A stretch of 64,000 nt of DNA. Source: Sipunculus nudus (Eukaryota; Annelida; Sipuncula; Golfingiida; Sipunculidae). Location of the stretch: contig CM049314.1 of assembly GCA_026874595.1 (NCBI GenBank), positions 70,632,300-70,696,299 of the forward strand, read 5' to 3'. The position numbers were made by a program, and so were the translations under genes. Below are positions 43,541 to 57,672 of this stretch, one piece after another (the first letter of the stretch is position 1; every line of letters begins with the position of its first letter). The notes below the pieces were generated by a model. That model saw only the letters and a program-made list of their open reading frames with translations, was not told the DNA's origin and did no database searches.

Positions 43541-43965
43541 AGGTACCCAATCACCTACCTTTTGATAAAGAATTTATGTAATTTCAGGCTTCCTATGTGT
43601 ATATATCAATGATCTAAGGGTAATTTTGGCTGTGAAAAGTTATTATGAGGCGTTCGTGGAGGTTGTGGGATTTTGTTTATCAACACCATGTTTGTAAACA
43701 TGGCAATGTTGACAAACGGGAAAAACATGTAACCTAAGGTGGTAGGTTGCATATATGCGGAGGTAGATAGGTCACTTGTTGCCAGAGGCCCTTGTTGAAT
43801 TTGTTTTGATTATTTTGGAGGGCCGCCACATATATTATAAACACGTTGATATAAACAAAACAAGCAGGCTGTGTGCGGTGATATCCACGTTTTCTGGCCT
43901 ATATTTATGAAAGCTCCAAGGGATTACCTTTAGTTTATAAAGGTCAGATAGGTGATTGGGCCCCT
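43541..43965. mobile_element. 425-bp MITE with TTAA target site (piggyBac-like)
   Basis: Left TTAA|AGGTACCCAATCACCTACC and right (minus strand) TTAA|AGGGGCCCAATCACCTATC; TTAA at 43537-43540 and 43966-43969. The TTAA duplication and ~19-bp inverted ends fit the piggyBac superfamily. No open frame for a transposase. Confidence 0.75.
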
Positions 43966-43969
43966 TTAA

Positions 43970-45870
43970 AGGCCATAATAATGTCCTCTGCACATATACA
44001 TATTAATTATTCTTGGATATGTATTACATTTTAAACTAATAATACGCCTAACCGCTGGGAATTGTCTGATCAGAGTAAACCCAGTGCCCTTCCTGGTCTG
44101 TCCAACAGTTTATTGGTTGCCATGGTATCGGGCGGCGCGTGTCACCAAGGACAACAAAGATATCTCTGGTCATAAATTAAACGGCTATCCACTGTGACTG
44201 TGGCTCATTAACACGGTCACAGTCCAATTTTTAGTGCCTCTGTTGACTTGCCTACTCTGTTTAGGCAATTAAAAACATTAAAAGTGGTAATATTTCAATA
44301 CCTCCCCCAAGTATTTTATTGGATCTTGGTTGGAATATTTGCTTTTATATAAGGATAAACTATGTAGTTTCTTATACCTACTAGTATGGTAAGATTAGGT
44401 ATACAGCGAGGTGAAAGTACATGCAAGTAATCAACGAAGATAAGTAACACTAATGAAGTAAATATATGGTCTGATTAGATGAAAGGATCTATCGTAACCA
44501 GGTTTAAACCACAGAGAGTGGAAAGAACTTACTTACATGGGCCCCGCTGTCTGCTTATAAGGTCTGCTTCAATATTGTAATCCTATTATAACTCACCGAC
44601 TTGCGCGTGGTCCCTAAAAAAGTGTTACTTAAGCGTCTTCTTGTTTGATACGAGTCCAATCACCGCCTAACACTATTAACAAATAGAATCCCCACCTTGA
44701 GACTTTCCTCCTGGTATCAACCGGTCGTATTTCCGACTGATTTATTTCTCTTCGCATTTCAAAACCGTTCATGTGCGGCAACCGTCTTTCGTATGGACTA
44801 AATTCCTGATGTCGTAAGTCGCATACCAGAATCAAAGGTAAACGCTTAATTTTGCATGAATAAGCAGGCGTACAAAACGCATTTAAATTACCCAATGACT
44901 TAAATTCAAAAATAAAAATTTGACCTTACTCTTAATTAGGAAATTGCATGTGTGTATGTGTCACAATAATTTTTCAAAGGCCTTTCTGGCAACAGCCATG
45001 ATTTTTTAGTTCCTACGAGGAATGGGAGCTTTTACTACCAATTTATCGAATTAACAACATCGTGAAATTTTTTTAAGGCCATTATCTTAAGAACCGCTCA
45101 TACAATGGCCGTGAATTTCCATAAATGAGGACCCGTCATATTATTATATTGCCGGAGAGCAACCACCTCGGAGGTAATCTCAAGTACCCAAGAAGCAATT
45201 GTCATGAACTTTTACTGCAGATTCATTCAACGAAAGTATGCATACAATAAAATTTCGGAAGCGTAATAAATCCAATTTTCCCCGAATACAGCAATCTTAG
45301 AATTGGTACATACAGGGACTTATTTGAGGATCTTAAAGGTACCAATGTCTAGTTTATAAAAAAAAGATTTTTCCTTTGATCGCCACAATATGTACGTATG
45401 TTAACTTAAGTCAATTGCTGGTTCAATATAATAAAATGATAGCCAACGACATTTGAATTTTTCTTTCTAATTATAAATCATATACTATTAGGCGATAAGA
45501 GTTGAGAACTCTCGTAGAGTAACTAAAATCACAGCAAATATATCCGTCAGTTTATTACATTAATATTGTCTCACAACACCTGTTAAGATTCTACCAAATC
45601 TTCAGCGCACGCCAGGTCATATATCAAGTATCACTTCAGATTTGGTATACTTCGTGAGCCCTTATCTGAAAGTAGTTAAATCAAGTGTACGTGTTACTGG
45701 TGCCACCTTGTGCTATTATTATTGAATTAAAGGTCATGGGGAGTTCGGATTTTTTATTGTGTGATGTAAGATTTTATGTGACTGTGTCATACAATGGTGA
45801 TATATTAAATGCACCCATTCTCATACCAGCTATGTGATATATGTATAAAATATTAATGTTATGTTTTCTC
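43970..45870. other. Non-coding sequence between genes C and D
   Basis: No domain in any short frame (for example 44629-44895) and no repeat ends recognised. Confidence 0.45.
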
Positions 45871-45875
45871 CTTAG

Positions 45876-46215
45876 TCTGTCATGGTACCTACCAATATTT
45901 CATTCTAAAGCCTTTGCTTACTCCTGTACACAATTAGAAATAAGCTGGCACCGGGTGCGATCAGCGGAACAAACAATGGAAATGGTAGCGCAATTTATAT
46001 AAACAAAGCGCAACTTCACAAAATCAAGTTTCCGCGAGATCAGACCTGGTCAAGCAGCGTATAAAATGTATAACAACGGATAAAAGGGTGAATCGGAAAT
46101 AATAAGTCTGCCTGCTGAGTTTTTCATTGTGGAGAACTTTTCCTTTCAGCTAAAATGAACTAAAAGCGTGATATAGTACACATATAATTACAAATGCTTG
46201 TGTAACTATCTGGGT
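45876..46215. repeat. Dispersed repeat related to 62095-62510 and 37863-38100
   Basis: ggtacct..caatatttc, ctggca..gggtgcgatcagcgga, aaatcaagttt, and further on gctaaaatgaactaaaagcg..atataattacaaatg are shared in order with the 62.1-kb copy. Diverged; boundaries uncertain. Confidence 0.55.
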
Positions 46216-46743
46216 GCTTTGTGAGCGTGAAAATCAATATGCCCCCTTGAGGGGCATATGTTTATATTCCATGGGATACATATTATTATTCATTTTATAA
46301 TACTATATGCAGAGGGTTATAACCGAACAGTTGTAACATGTAGATATGACTGGGGGTTGTGGATTAGACAGATTTTAGCAACGATAACAAAATTGTATGA
46401 GATTATGTTGTCGCCTGTGTTTGTAAGCTCCTCGTGTAAAGGCTCAGTCACAATTATATACGTTTTATGTTGTCGTACAACAGGTCACCGACAAAAGAGA
46501 CAAACGCAGATTATATATGTAGATTTGAGTGTTTCGTAGTACACAGTGTTCACATCTAAAACACATCCGAATTTTCTTGGGAAATGGCCAAGGCTATCGA
46601 ATGGTGGAAAATTCGCACGACTTAAAATTGTTGGTTAATATAGGATATTCAAAGGGCTATTGTAAGAAATTCGTATTTATGATTCTGAGGAATTCTGATA
46701 ACACAAAAATCAATGAAATATCACAGTTTACCATAATAAAGTC
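46216..46743. other. Non-coding sequence
   Basis: Nothing recognised. Confidence 0.4.
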
Positions 46744-47060
46744 GGAGACCGGCTTCCGTGGCTCAGGGGTTGTGCACAGGATTCAAAGCCGGGAGGTCGC
46801 GAGGTCGAATCTATGCCGAGGTGGTCAGATTTTAACGGTCGACCCCCACCGAAGATGAACGCTCTGACGACTTGTTGGGAAGGTAGTGCCCCGCAGGCGT
46901 GTATCACTTACAAACGAGTGCGTCTTTGTATGTTACTCGGTGTTATAACAAAGCAATGAAAATGATTACACGCCAATGTCCTGAAGGTGCGGTAGACACC
47001 GGGCCTGATTGAAAACGAAATGGACCTGCAGATGTACATACTTATATAAAGGATTAGATA
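46744..47060 (+). mobile_element. tRNA-derived SINE, copy 1
   Basis: Pol III box A-like tggctcagggg (46759-46769) and box B-like gaggtcgaatc (46801-46811), 42 bp apart as in a tRNA. The body contains gaacgctctgacgac, ttacaaacgagtgcg and ggtagacaccgggcctgattg, shared with the copy at 61003-61320. Confidence 0.75.
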
Positions 47061-48585
47061 AGAGAGCATTAAAAAATGGAGGCGGCTACCTCCACCAAAA
47101 AATGTAAAAAAATATATATATACATAAATAATAAAGACGGAGGACATCAGGGGCATCGCTTGACCATTTTGTGAAATAAATATGCGAAGCTGAACAAATT
47201 TGAAATATGTTAAAACTCTACGACAAAGGTCTACGACAGCATTTGGCGTGACAAAAAGCCCTCTCGACATGCCCACAATAGGTATTTTCCCTACTTCCTG
47301 TCGTGGACCTGTTGTATACCTTTTTGTATGAAGCAGATGACAGAGATTTTATTCTGCGTCTGTATTTCCTTGACATTTTGGAAAAATTATATCTCTCTCT
47401 CATATTCCTTATTCCGGCTGTTATAATAACGCGACGTTTTAGATTTTGATCCTGCAGCGATGTCTAGTGGACCAATTTTGGAGCTGAACTATTGGAAAAA
47501 ATGTTTTTCAGCTGCAATACATATACCCGTAAATTAAATAGAAAGGTGACTGAGGTTGACCTATTGTATAGTACTTTAGTTTTAATTAGGGATATATTGA
47601 TCAATCCGTTTGTCAACACCATATGTTTGCTGAGAAAATATGTAGAGACAATCCAAAGAAGTCTCGCTCAAAAACTCAAAAAAAAATCATCTTCCGTAGG
47701 ACAATTGGATAATTGACATTTTTCTTCACTTTCATAAAATATCAGGAAATATAATATTTCTATCATGTGTAAATGATTTTGCTCAATTTTCAACATTATA
47801 CTTGTCAAAATTTAAATTAATTTAAACATTTATGACAAATTACGACATTTAATGACAATCCAGTCAGGCAATTGACACATGCGTTATCCTAAATTTTCGT
47901 AATACGATATTGCATAAATCAGAGATTGATCCACACGATTGAAAAAAATGACCTTGCAATTTAAATACATGTTTTCTTCCCTAAAATGTGAAACAAGGCA
48001 TATGTTCAAGACATGTCGAAATTATGCGTAATTTGGCTGTGTGTCGGAGTAAGATTTTCTGACAATATCAGAGCCAAGATGTCAGGGAAGAATAAAAGCA
48101 ACAAGAATTGCTAAATTTGACCCATTCCCGAAGGTGTACTCCACACTTGCGATAACCCAAAATCTCTGTAACAGTGTTCTTGGCGCAATCGTCCCATCGC
48201 ATAACATTGAACCACTTGGGGAAAACGCTGATCTGATCTCAAAGCGATATCGGTATCATAAACCGCTACCAGAGGTCGCTACTGTAGCGTAGGCATGTAT
48301 GTCAGCGTTGGATTTCGGTTGGGTCTCTATGACAACCGATAACAGGAAGTCACGTGATAATTTATGGATCACACTTGGGCGTAGACACGGAAGTTAAATG
48401 GCTGCAAACGAACTCCTCTCGCCACTACACGTTACATCTGATAAATTTAAAGTTCCAAGAATATTAGGCGTTATCACTCCAATAGCTTATAACACCGTGA
48501 TTATATTCCAGGTTTGATACTCGAGTTCCTGTTGTATTATATTACAGTATATTGAGCTGTTTCATTCTTCATCAGTGGTCCCCAT
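47061..48585. other. Non-coding sequence
   Basis: Short frames only; nothing recognised. Confidence 0.45.
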
Positions 48586-48710
48586 TTCATGAGGGATAAA
48601 TATTTTTGTCTTTTTTCTACTTTGCATGAAATGGCGCTTATATATATATATATATTATACCATAGAGCACTTTGCCTTCAATGCATTGCCAACAGCCTAG
48701 AAAGAACATT

Positions 48711-48711
<1 letters not shown>

Positions 48712-48783
<72 letters not shown>
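48712..48783. repeat. (TA)n microsatellite
   Basis: About 72 bp. Confidence 0.95.
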
Positions 48784-48787
<4 letters not shown>

Positions 48788-50774
48788 TTATGTATTTATA
48801 ATATAATATAGTATAATATAATAGTGCTGCTACTACATACCACACTTTCAGTAAAGATTTTAAAAAATGTTGAATTTTCTGTTTATTATATAATGACCAG
48901 GTATTTGGAACGAATTGGTTTTGTTAGGAAAGGGTTGGTAAGGAAACATTTATTACATCATTTATTACATTTGTATCTGATCTAGATTGGTGGTAAATCT
49001 ATAAAAACAAATATGTGGCGTTAGCGGAGGTAGGCCTATATATTCTGGATATTGTAGAAGCTCATGTGTAGCCATGTGTTTGATTTGAATATTTTTATTG
49101 TTGTAATGCTTAATCCTATAAGTTTAAAACACAAAAGGTAAATTAGAAATATGCATTCTCAGGAATGCAGGCCTCCGCCATGTTGGCGGTCCTTAATACG
49201 GGGTACTCCTGTCTTTTCATTCACGTATTGACCTTATCTTCCCTGTTTCATTGGTGCATACGCTACACAACTAGTGTTTGCATTCAGTTATTTAGGCCAA
49301 ATTCCCATGTTCAATCAAGCATCAGTGATTGCACATTTGTGAATATTCCTAAACGTCTTTACTGATCCGGATCATATGCCGTACACACATAAAAAACTAA
49401 TTGAGTTTTCATTTGTTAATTCCCGACATGCCCAAAAAAATCATTAATTACGTAAATAAATAATGAAAATCATGAGTTATGTTGTGAACAATCACATAAA
49501 CGCACAAACGCACACACATGAATATGGCGGAGGTAAAACATGTGCAACAGGGTTACTCATTGTATTATTATCATTATCATAATCATTATCATTTTTTTGT
49601 TGCCAGCAACTAGTATCCATTCATTCCACTGTGTGTTTAGGCCTTAATTACGGCCCCAACAGATCGGGAACTGGCATGTCTGTTGCCATGAGCCCAGTGT
49701 GAACTATTTTACGTCACCATACCACAAGGAAGGTTTCTATCTTTTTTTCACTACTACAAACATAAAATAACACGCACTCTTTTTCTAACACAGATGGCAC
49801 ACCCACATTTTATAGCAATATGTCGTGACAAGTCGTGTAATAATTCGTGACACAAAATGTCTGTTCTGGTGTTAGGCTTGGTTTTACCGTGTTGGTAACT
49901 AACTGGGAAGTGGTTCGAAGGTCGGTCGTTAGGTACAATACAAATAATTAACAACAGGCGTGAAAGGCCAGTCAGCGCTGTGTAAAGAAAAAAAAACGAT
50001 GGTTTTATAATACCTACTCAACATTGGCTATCTCGGTCCGCTTTTTCTTTGCAATGTTGGGAAAAACATGGGGAGGAACGCCTATTTGACTGAACCTGAG
50101 AACGGTTCCCTGATATTAGCTGAAAATTACTGTTTTGTTGTTTTTAATGATTTTTTTTTATAAATAGTTCTTTTATTGAAATTCTTTTTAAATAGGGAAC
50201 GATTTTAAACTTAGCAGTTGAGGGATTCAAGCACTCACTCCGTTAATTTGTATTGTTTTTTTAATTTTCTTCAGCAAATTCTACAGTTGTGCATTTTATA
50301 AAAAATAACTTAGGATATGAATGGTCTTAGTTGCCTTGCCAAACAGCCATATTAATCTTTTTTATTGCACTGTTATAAAATAAAGCCTGGTCGGTAAAAC
50401 AGTATATTGTTACGGACAGACCACCCAGGTTAACGCATCCGGTCATTGCATCCGTCTAAACAATAACGGACACTATTATTGCAGTTGGACATGACATATA
50501 CCTCCAGCAACGATTATCAGCTGCGTTCAACGGATCCCCTGATCGCGGATATTGAACACTGCTCGATTTTTGCGAAGAACGCATCCGGTAAACTAGCATG
50601 GTTCCCAGCCTGCCTCGCTCACGGAAGCATGGCACCAACCATTACGCCATCGTCACACAATACACCGCGCGAAACAACATATAAAATGATTGGCTGCTCT
50701 TGTTTGTGGCGCCAAGACGGTCTTCAAGGCTGAAATACTCACATCTCGATGCCAAATGAAACATGCTCACATTC
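48784..50774. other. Non-coding sequence
   Basis: Nothing recognised beyond simple AT-rich sequence. Confidence 0.4.
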
Positions 50775-50853
50775 GCGGCATATCATACTCGTTTGGCACA
50801 GTGATTGTTCATATATCAAGGCAGTAAAGTGCCAAGTCTTGATTATATGCCGC
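50775..50853. repeat. Imperfect inverted repeat (hairpin), 79 bp
   Basis: Arms gcggcatat..tttggcac and gtgccaag..atatgccgc pair over about 17 of 25 positions, with perfect outer (9 bp) and inner (7 bp) blocks. Confidence 0.55.
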
Positions 50854-51279
50854 AGTCAGAACTACCAAAACTTAAACGTCAAACATGTCCTGACGTTGTT
50901 TTTACTAGTATAGAAACCGCATTCACTGTGCTTATTTTTGTTTAAATCCATTCAGAAAGTCACATTATAACATATTTTAAGACACTGCATGAAAAAATAA
51001 ACATTTTTCGTAAACTTAACACCAACTGACCAGTGTAAATCACGATGTTTCGAAGCGAGTAAACCAAAACGTGTAAATATCCTGACACGTGGCTCTGTTG
51101 TTGTTTACGTGAGCGTAGCGCAAGGCAGGCTTGGAACCATGCAAGGAAACAAACCCTATTATACGCAGCATCTTACCGGGACACATGAAAGTGCCCTTGA
51201 TGCAATAAAATGGTACCTTGGAAGACAATAAGTGGCAGGCACAGTCTTCACTGGATTTTTAGAGGGGGGGGGGGTCATT

Positions 51280-51282
<3 letters not shown>

Positions 51283-51338
<56 letters not shown>
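51283..51338. repeat. (TA)n microsatellite
   Basis: About 56 bp, preceded by a G run (51262-51274). Confidence 0.95.
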
Positions 51339-51339
<1 letters not shown>

Positions 51340-51408
51340 TAAATACTTTCATTATGTATTTTTTTAGGTTTAAAGGCTTACATGTTAATCTGAATAGATA
51401 AATGGAGG

Positions 51409-52450
51409 TACCATTAGCTGTTTGACGCTTATCTATGTCACGTGTTGTCGCATGGTTGCCGTCGTTCATGGCATGTGATAAACGGGTGCGATAAACGCAT
51501 TGCAATTAACGCTGGTTTGTGTCACAAGCTTTAGATGAACTATACGGAACCACACTTTAATTGGTCTGGTGCACGTTTTTCCCTTGTGCCAGCCCTGGTG
51601 GTGAAAACACGGAGAATCTTGCGACACAACGCAGCGGTTAAAGTGAAGAAGACTAGGTAAGCTACGAATACTACGACTGTGGCTTCTTTTCTGCACATAG
51701 CAGAATCGGAGACACAAGAGTACCATTCTGTTGGTCAGGGATTGTGGGTATAGAATTCTTACGCAGACAAATCACTGAGGGGACTATATACCCTAGCGGC
51801 GTAGGTATAAATGCAGTGAAGAGGGTAATGTAGTCCGTTCAAATACGTTGAATAAGAATTTTTTCAAGGCAAAAAAAAAAAACACACAGGACTTCACATT
51901 GTAAGTAACATTATGCAAGCATGATGTGCTTACGAAATGTACACAGAAGGTATTTCCTTGAAATCTAATCGGCCATCCCCAAATCCCCAACTGTTAGGAG
52001 GATCGTTTTAAGTAGAAACGACCTATGGCGGAGGGGTGGTATGACACTAGTTATCATTTGCTGCAATATGGATTGTCTTTCCAAAAAAAAAAATACTAAG
52101 CAAACACGTCCAATTATATGCAATATTAAAAAAAATTGTTTCCTTTAACTTAAGGGGCAATACCTAAAATAATCAAGTGCATGCATCTTTGCTGCGATTA
52201 TGAATTAATATTGGTGTTGTGTTAATTACAGAAAATTTCCTGGCCTTAAGACTGACTTTCGGCTACAGACGATCAATAGGTCATTGGTCACTCGTAAATG
52301 AAAGTGGACGGTAATTTTTTTATTACACCAAACATTACAAAATGACGTTTCACCTATACGTATATGCTCTGAATGATAAAACACCAACCTTCTTCTAAAC
52401 TTAAGAAAGTGCAACTTTCGACATGCGTTGCTGTTTAATAATTCGGTCAG
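51409..52450. repeat. Direct repeat, left copy (identical to 62959-64000 bar one base)
   Basis: Begins taccattagctgtttga. By eye it matches 62959-64000 over 1042 bp at a constant offset of 11550, with one difference (51426 c, 62976 g). The open frames inside (51466-51726, 51793-51990, 52226-52495) show no domain. The true right-hand end lies beyond what the window can show. Confidence 0.92.
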
Positions 52451-55400
52451 ATGGTCAAAATACCATGCTGATCTAAAAGAATATATTTTCCCCATTGAAA
52501 CGGAGATACATCAGTTGTATTTGAAAATAATAAGAGCTTAATGAGACATTTGATGATTGCAGATTTAGACAGAAGAAAAAAATAAAAGGAAAAGAGAGGA
52601 GAAAAAAATCCGAAAAACCTTGACGCCGTTCTTTGATTAAATCTTTAAAAATGCTTTTCATCCTATTTATAGTTGTCTGTTCCGTCCACTCATGTCCACC
52701 TGTTTTTCTATATATGATCATTTCAATGGTAATATTTCAAAGAGGAAAAGGTAATGTAGGGTAGCAACTAAGAGGGTAAATAAATACCTACCTGACACCC
52801 TTTTACAGAAACAGAATTATTTAAAATATGAGAAAACAGTGTACATTTCACAACATATCAACATCACTTATGGCATTCAGATTCATTGGTCACATAAAAA
52901 CATCCTATATTGGCTAATGATTTATAAAAGAAAATTATCCAAAAAGAAACCAGGTGGACCCAATTGGTTGAATCCAGTATAAAACTTTTCATAAACACTC
53001 CTTAGAAAATGACTAGGTCTTTGAAAAGTCCAGTGACAGAAAGAATAAAAGTAGGAAAGAAAAAAGGCTCAGTTTATTACACGGACCAAAATCAAACTTT
53101 GTCTTTTCAAACATTATATTTAAACTAGCAATCTGCATTCTAGCAAATGCTAGCTTCAGTCATTCGCTTATTCGTCCAATATTCAAAGGTTCATTCGTGC
53201 ATAAATTACTCAACGTTTGTGGATATTTGTTGATAACATTCCTGAATCTCGACCATGTTCCGGATCGACACCAAAAACAATTCTGCATTTTCCTTTTCCG
53301 GAAACGCCATGATTGCATGAGTAATGTTGTAATATGTTATAACAAACAAATACACACACGAATGGGAATGAGCGCATACATTAGTTGCGGAGGCAATTAG
53401 ATAGTACATGCACTTAGTAATGAAAAAAAAAATGTTTCAGATATTTTGAGTTACGTTGCTTACAGTCTGAAACCTGCAGCTGACGCCTTTGACGCACGAA
53501 TACATATCAAGTTTTGAACAGATAACAGACTTGTAAACAATGTTAAACATCGAGCCATGTTTCGAGAAGACTTGAACAGGTTAAAACATGGGCAAGTACT
53601 TGTATTTAGGAATGTTTCTGTCTAGCTTTTATCTTTTAAATGATTGTGGAGTAGTTTGCATCTCGGGATATGGAGTTATTTGCAAAAAGATTTATTACAT
53701 GACTGATTAGACACAAAAGCTTGCTATAACCATTCTCTCATAACATCTAGTACTTTTATTATGTTAATCACCAACTTCTGTTTACCCCAGATATTCATCA
53801 TGTGATATACTGTGGTTGTCTTCTTATTTGCGGTGGTTTCAAATTCGCGATATTCGCAGTCGCTCCCTGACCGCAAAATTGAAACCACGCAGTTTTGAAT
53901 TCATATATACAAGACCATGATCATTAATTTCAGAAGCTGCAGATAGTTTGCGACATTTGAGATTTTTCTTCAGCTACGTAGTGATGTTCATCGAGCCTGG
54001 TGCATATACGTTAAATGATTCAGGGAGAATGACAGGGCCCATTTAAAATAATATTGGTTGGCTTAGATGCAAAAACCGTGACCCTTTGCAGGTGCGTGCT
54101 AACGCCGGCAGACGCGCCCGGCAGTTTTTCCTGTCCCCCGGCACATGACTGGAAAGTGTTAGTGCCCGCTGGGCAGTAATATTTAAAAATTACGTGTATG
54201 TGTGCCAAGTTAGATGACATACAGTGCCGCTTAAAATGAATATTGAGAAGAAGTACTCTTTCACATTGTACCGTATTTACTCATGTTAATAAATAAAATA
54301 TGCAATCAAAGTAGTGAACGTAGCCGCTAGGGTCGCGCCACCTTGTAACTGTATAAAGGACTAATTCTGTGAAATCGTGACTCGCCAAAGGATATATGAT
54401 TGGCTAGTGATGACGTGAATTTTAATATATTTGAAAGGTCACAGTTCATTTTGGGGCCAAAGTGCCGTAAAACAGTGGAATATTATGTTTTGCTTCAGAT
54501 TCTAACTGTAAGAAACTGAATACGGTTCCTTCATCCACCTATAGGGAAGTAATTAGCAACATAAACGGCACTCAAATTAATCGGGGCACATCGCTGCCTT
54601 TGATACTGAAACAAGGGGGCTCCCTACAGGCGTCCCTTGTTGGTTGAGCAGGTGATTACGACTCGACTTTTAATTAACAGGAGTAAGATACCCTTATCAA
54701 GACAGTTTCCCTAAACAAACTTGATATACGGCTTTGTAGTTACAGGTTTGTTTCTCGACATACCTTAATAACGTGTGAGTTGTTTTTAATGAGCCTCGGC
54801 TCTGAACTTATTACAGCCAGCGGGGTCAATGCTTTCCGCAGGCGTCGGCTCAGCCGTCTGTGAATGTTCGAACATGCGATATCCGGACAGAGATATTGTA
54901 GACCTAGATAATAGTGAAATCACCGGTTAATGAAATAAATTTTGATAATAAAATATACTACTAGACCAATGATAGAGCGCGAAAAAGGAACCCCGTGAAA
55001 CTTTTAAAAATATAGAAACCGCGAAAATTAAGCCCCGCCGATGTAAAGGCAACCACAGTATATAATTCCCTTTTACACTTTGCTTTACAGTTATTTTGGT
55101 CAATACTATATTAACAATACAGTACATGAGCGTTTTACATTATAGCTAGCTTAGTTTTTATAGCTGGGGCAAAAAAAACATGAGTAGTTGGTATATACAA
55201 TGCTCTTAGAACATCAATATTTCGTTTAAAAATAAAGGAAGATTGCATGATAGATTGTTATCCAAAATGTCTGAATACAAATCGTTTTTTAGAAAACACG
55301 CTCTTGACCCCTTCTGTGCTATTCGCACGCCCCCCCCCCCCCCACACACACACACACATACACACACAAGCGCCAAGGATCACTTCTGTGTCTGCTAAAA

Positions 55401-56422
55401 GGGTTATGACGGCCGAAGAAACAACTGTGAAAATAATTAAACCATTAAACAGTTGTATCAGCCAAGTGCAATGTTAGCCGTGAAAACACGACTCAGAAGG
55501 CGTCCCAACTGGACCGATAAGGACTACATTGAGTGGTTGACGCCATCCATGTCGAAAACTGCGCTGCAGTGACCATGTATACGATATCGCTGTGCACACC
55601 AGGTGTTCTAAACATTAGGTAATGTATGAGAAAATAACACAAAATTTAACATGAAATCCTTTATTTCGAAGCCTTTGGTGAACACCAAATTCCCTCGCAC
55701 GACCTTACTTTCACTCACATTATTCTTCGAAAAACATGCTTATTTCAGGGTAAAATCAATTTCGTACATTGCGGGTGTTTTAAAAAGCGGAAAACCACTT
55801 AACACCTTATACTTCTAACAAAATGTTTCCCCATCGCGATTTTGAGTGCAGTTTTTGACATGGCATATCATGCCACCCTGATATCTTGATTCACTCTTAT
55901 ATGTCGGAGGTAAAAAAAAGCAAATATGTGGTCTGTTGAGTTTTATACGTGACATTTATGAATTATAATGAAGATTTCCTGTGGCCGATTACAATGGCCT
56001 TTCCTATCTGCTGTTTGGTTTTAAATCCTTTAAGTTTGAAATTTAAGATCAGCAGAATAAAATTTTATCAATATTTGCTTCGCATTTTTTTAACTGCGAT
56101 AATATGACTTTGTTTGGACAACAAGCGGTTGAGCATTATCAGACCATTCGACCACCAGTGTCGTTTATCACTGTTCACACGATAAGTCTTATACACAGCA
56201 ACTCCTGAGAGTATTAAAAAACTTTTTTACTTACTACAAAAAATAAATACATTCAAAATTTCACAACTCCTTGGCCTTGTTAAAATACTAGGCATATCAC
56301 AGGCGAAGTAAAGAACGATCATTTGCATATTTAATACACAGGTGACAAAAATCGGCCCTTTATCAATGACTTCAACACTTTATAGTTATCTATTAGTATT
56401 TAGAATTTTTAAGTCCGTTTCT

Positions 56423-56426
<4 letters not shown>
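52451..56426. other. Non-coding sequence downstream of gene D
   Basis: No domain found. Contains a C run followed by (CA)n at 55331-55368. Otherwise nothing recognised. Confidence 0.45.

Positions 56427-56427
<1 letters not shown>

Positions 56428-56469
<42 letters not shown>
56428..56469. repeat. (TA)n microsatellite
   Basis: About 42 bp. Confidence 0.95.
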
Positions 56470-56474
<5 letters not shown>

Positions 56475-56900
56475 ACTTCGAATGTCACCTCAACATCGAG
56501 ATACATAATATATAGTTTCAGCAATTTGTACAATATCACACCATAAATAGTGTCCACGAGTATAAACGTCAGCAATGGTGATAACAGTAAATTCTCGATT
56601 ATAAGTCGAGAGAACAGGTGGCACGTTCGGAAAATCGGTAATGGCATGAACAAATCCGCCAGAACTTCAATATGAGAGGATGTTGATAAGGAAAGGCTAA
56701 TATATATTAAAAAATTTCGAACTTCCTTCTTGATGACAAAAATCCCTTAATTCCAACTGTATAAATCCAAAATCTTTGCTAAAACATAAAACCGCAGTAA
56801 ATCTTAACGATAATATCATTCTCTCTCTCTCGTATTCCATTTAAGAAATTTAAAACTACTTCTTTCATGGACACTCACACACAAACACCATCACACACAA

Positions 56901-56946
56901 ATATACATATATATTATATATGTATATATATATATATATATATATT
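56901..56946. repeat. (TA)n microsatellite, imperfect
   Basis: TA-rich run with a few interruptions. Confidence 0.85.
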
Positions 56947-57031
56947 TATTTCTAACCACATTCACCTGATGATCGGGTCGCATCCCGTGAAACAGTCTGT
57001 TGTGAATTAACAGTGTTGTTTTTCTTCAGAG

Positions 57032-57038
57032 TTATATA

Positions 57039-57099
<61 letters not shown>
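57032..57099. repeat. Compound (TA)n(GA)n microsatellite
   Basis: TA run to 57072 followed directly by about 27 bp of GA. Confidence 0.95.
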
Positions 57100-57104
<5 letters not shown>

Positions 57105-57339
57105 CCTCCATCTTAGTAAGTTTCTTTGGCATTTAAATAAAAGAGGAATATGAAATTATATATATGGAATACAGCACGTGGGAGCATCAGTATTGTATGA
57201 TGATAAAAAATGTATATAAAAAAACTTGAAAATAGGTATATAAGCTTTGGTATTATTATGGACATATTTTTTTTGTAAAATGAGTAATGAAAAAAAAACT
57301 GAGTACACCACCAAACACACAATATACATCATATAGCTG

Positions 57340-57672
57340 CTAATGATTTACAAGAAGATATATCATTATCAAAAAGATCATAACGCGAAATACATTGCCG
57401 TGCACTGTTCCACGAGCATTTATAGCTGTCACTCCCGTGGCTATCATCGCATTACTGGCGGTGTTATTGACAGGAGTATTTACGGTAACGTTCGTATCGT
57501 TATTGTGAATATTGTTTATCCAGTCAATATAGCTGCTTATTCGGGTGTATACGGACGGATGACTTTGATAACACGTGATGTTGTCGTCACCTTTACCCCA
57601 TGACGTAATACCAGCCACGATCCAGGGGTCATTTGGGCTCCGCCGACACTGCAAGGGGCCGCCACTGTCACC
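57340..57672 (-). CDS. Gene D exon 6 (Ser195, hydrophobic C-terminus)
   Basis: Acceptor ttttacag; phase 0; 110 codons plus [40 protein letters not shown] and a ~60-residue tail. Confidence 0.9.
   Translation of the reverse strand, partial: GDSGGPLQCRRSPNDPWIVAGITSWGKGDDNITCYQSHPSVYTRISSYIDWINNIHNNDTNVTVNTPVNNTASNAMIATGVTAINARGTVHGNVFRVMIFLIMIYLLVNH

Noticed and set aside
46744-46830. A tRNA gene
   Set aside because: Boxes A and B are present but the cloverleaf stems do not close and the sequence continues into a repeated SINE body.
51466-51726. An 86-residue open frame found identically at 63016-63276
   Set aside because: The identity is that of the whole 1-kb direct repeat, not of a protein; no domain or coding pattern is seen.
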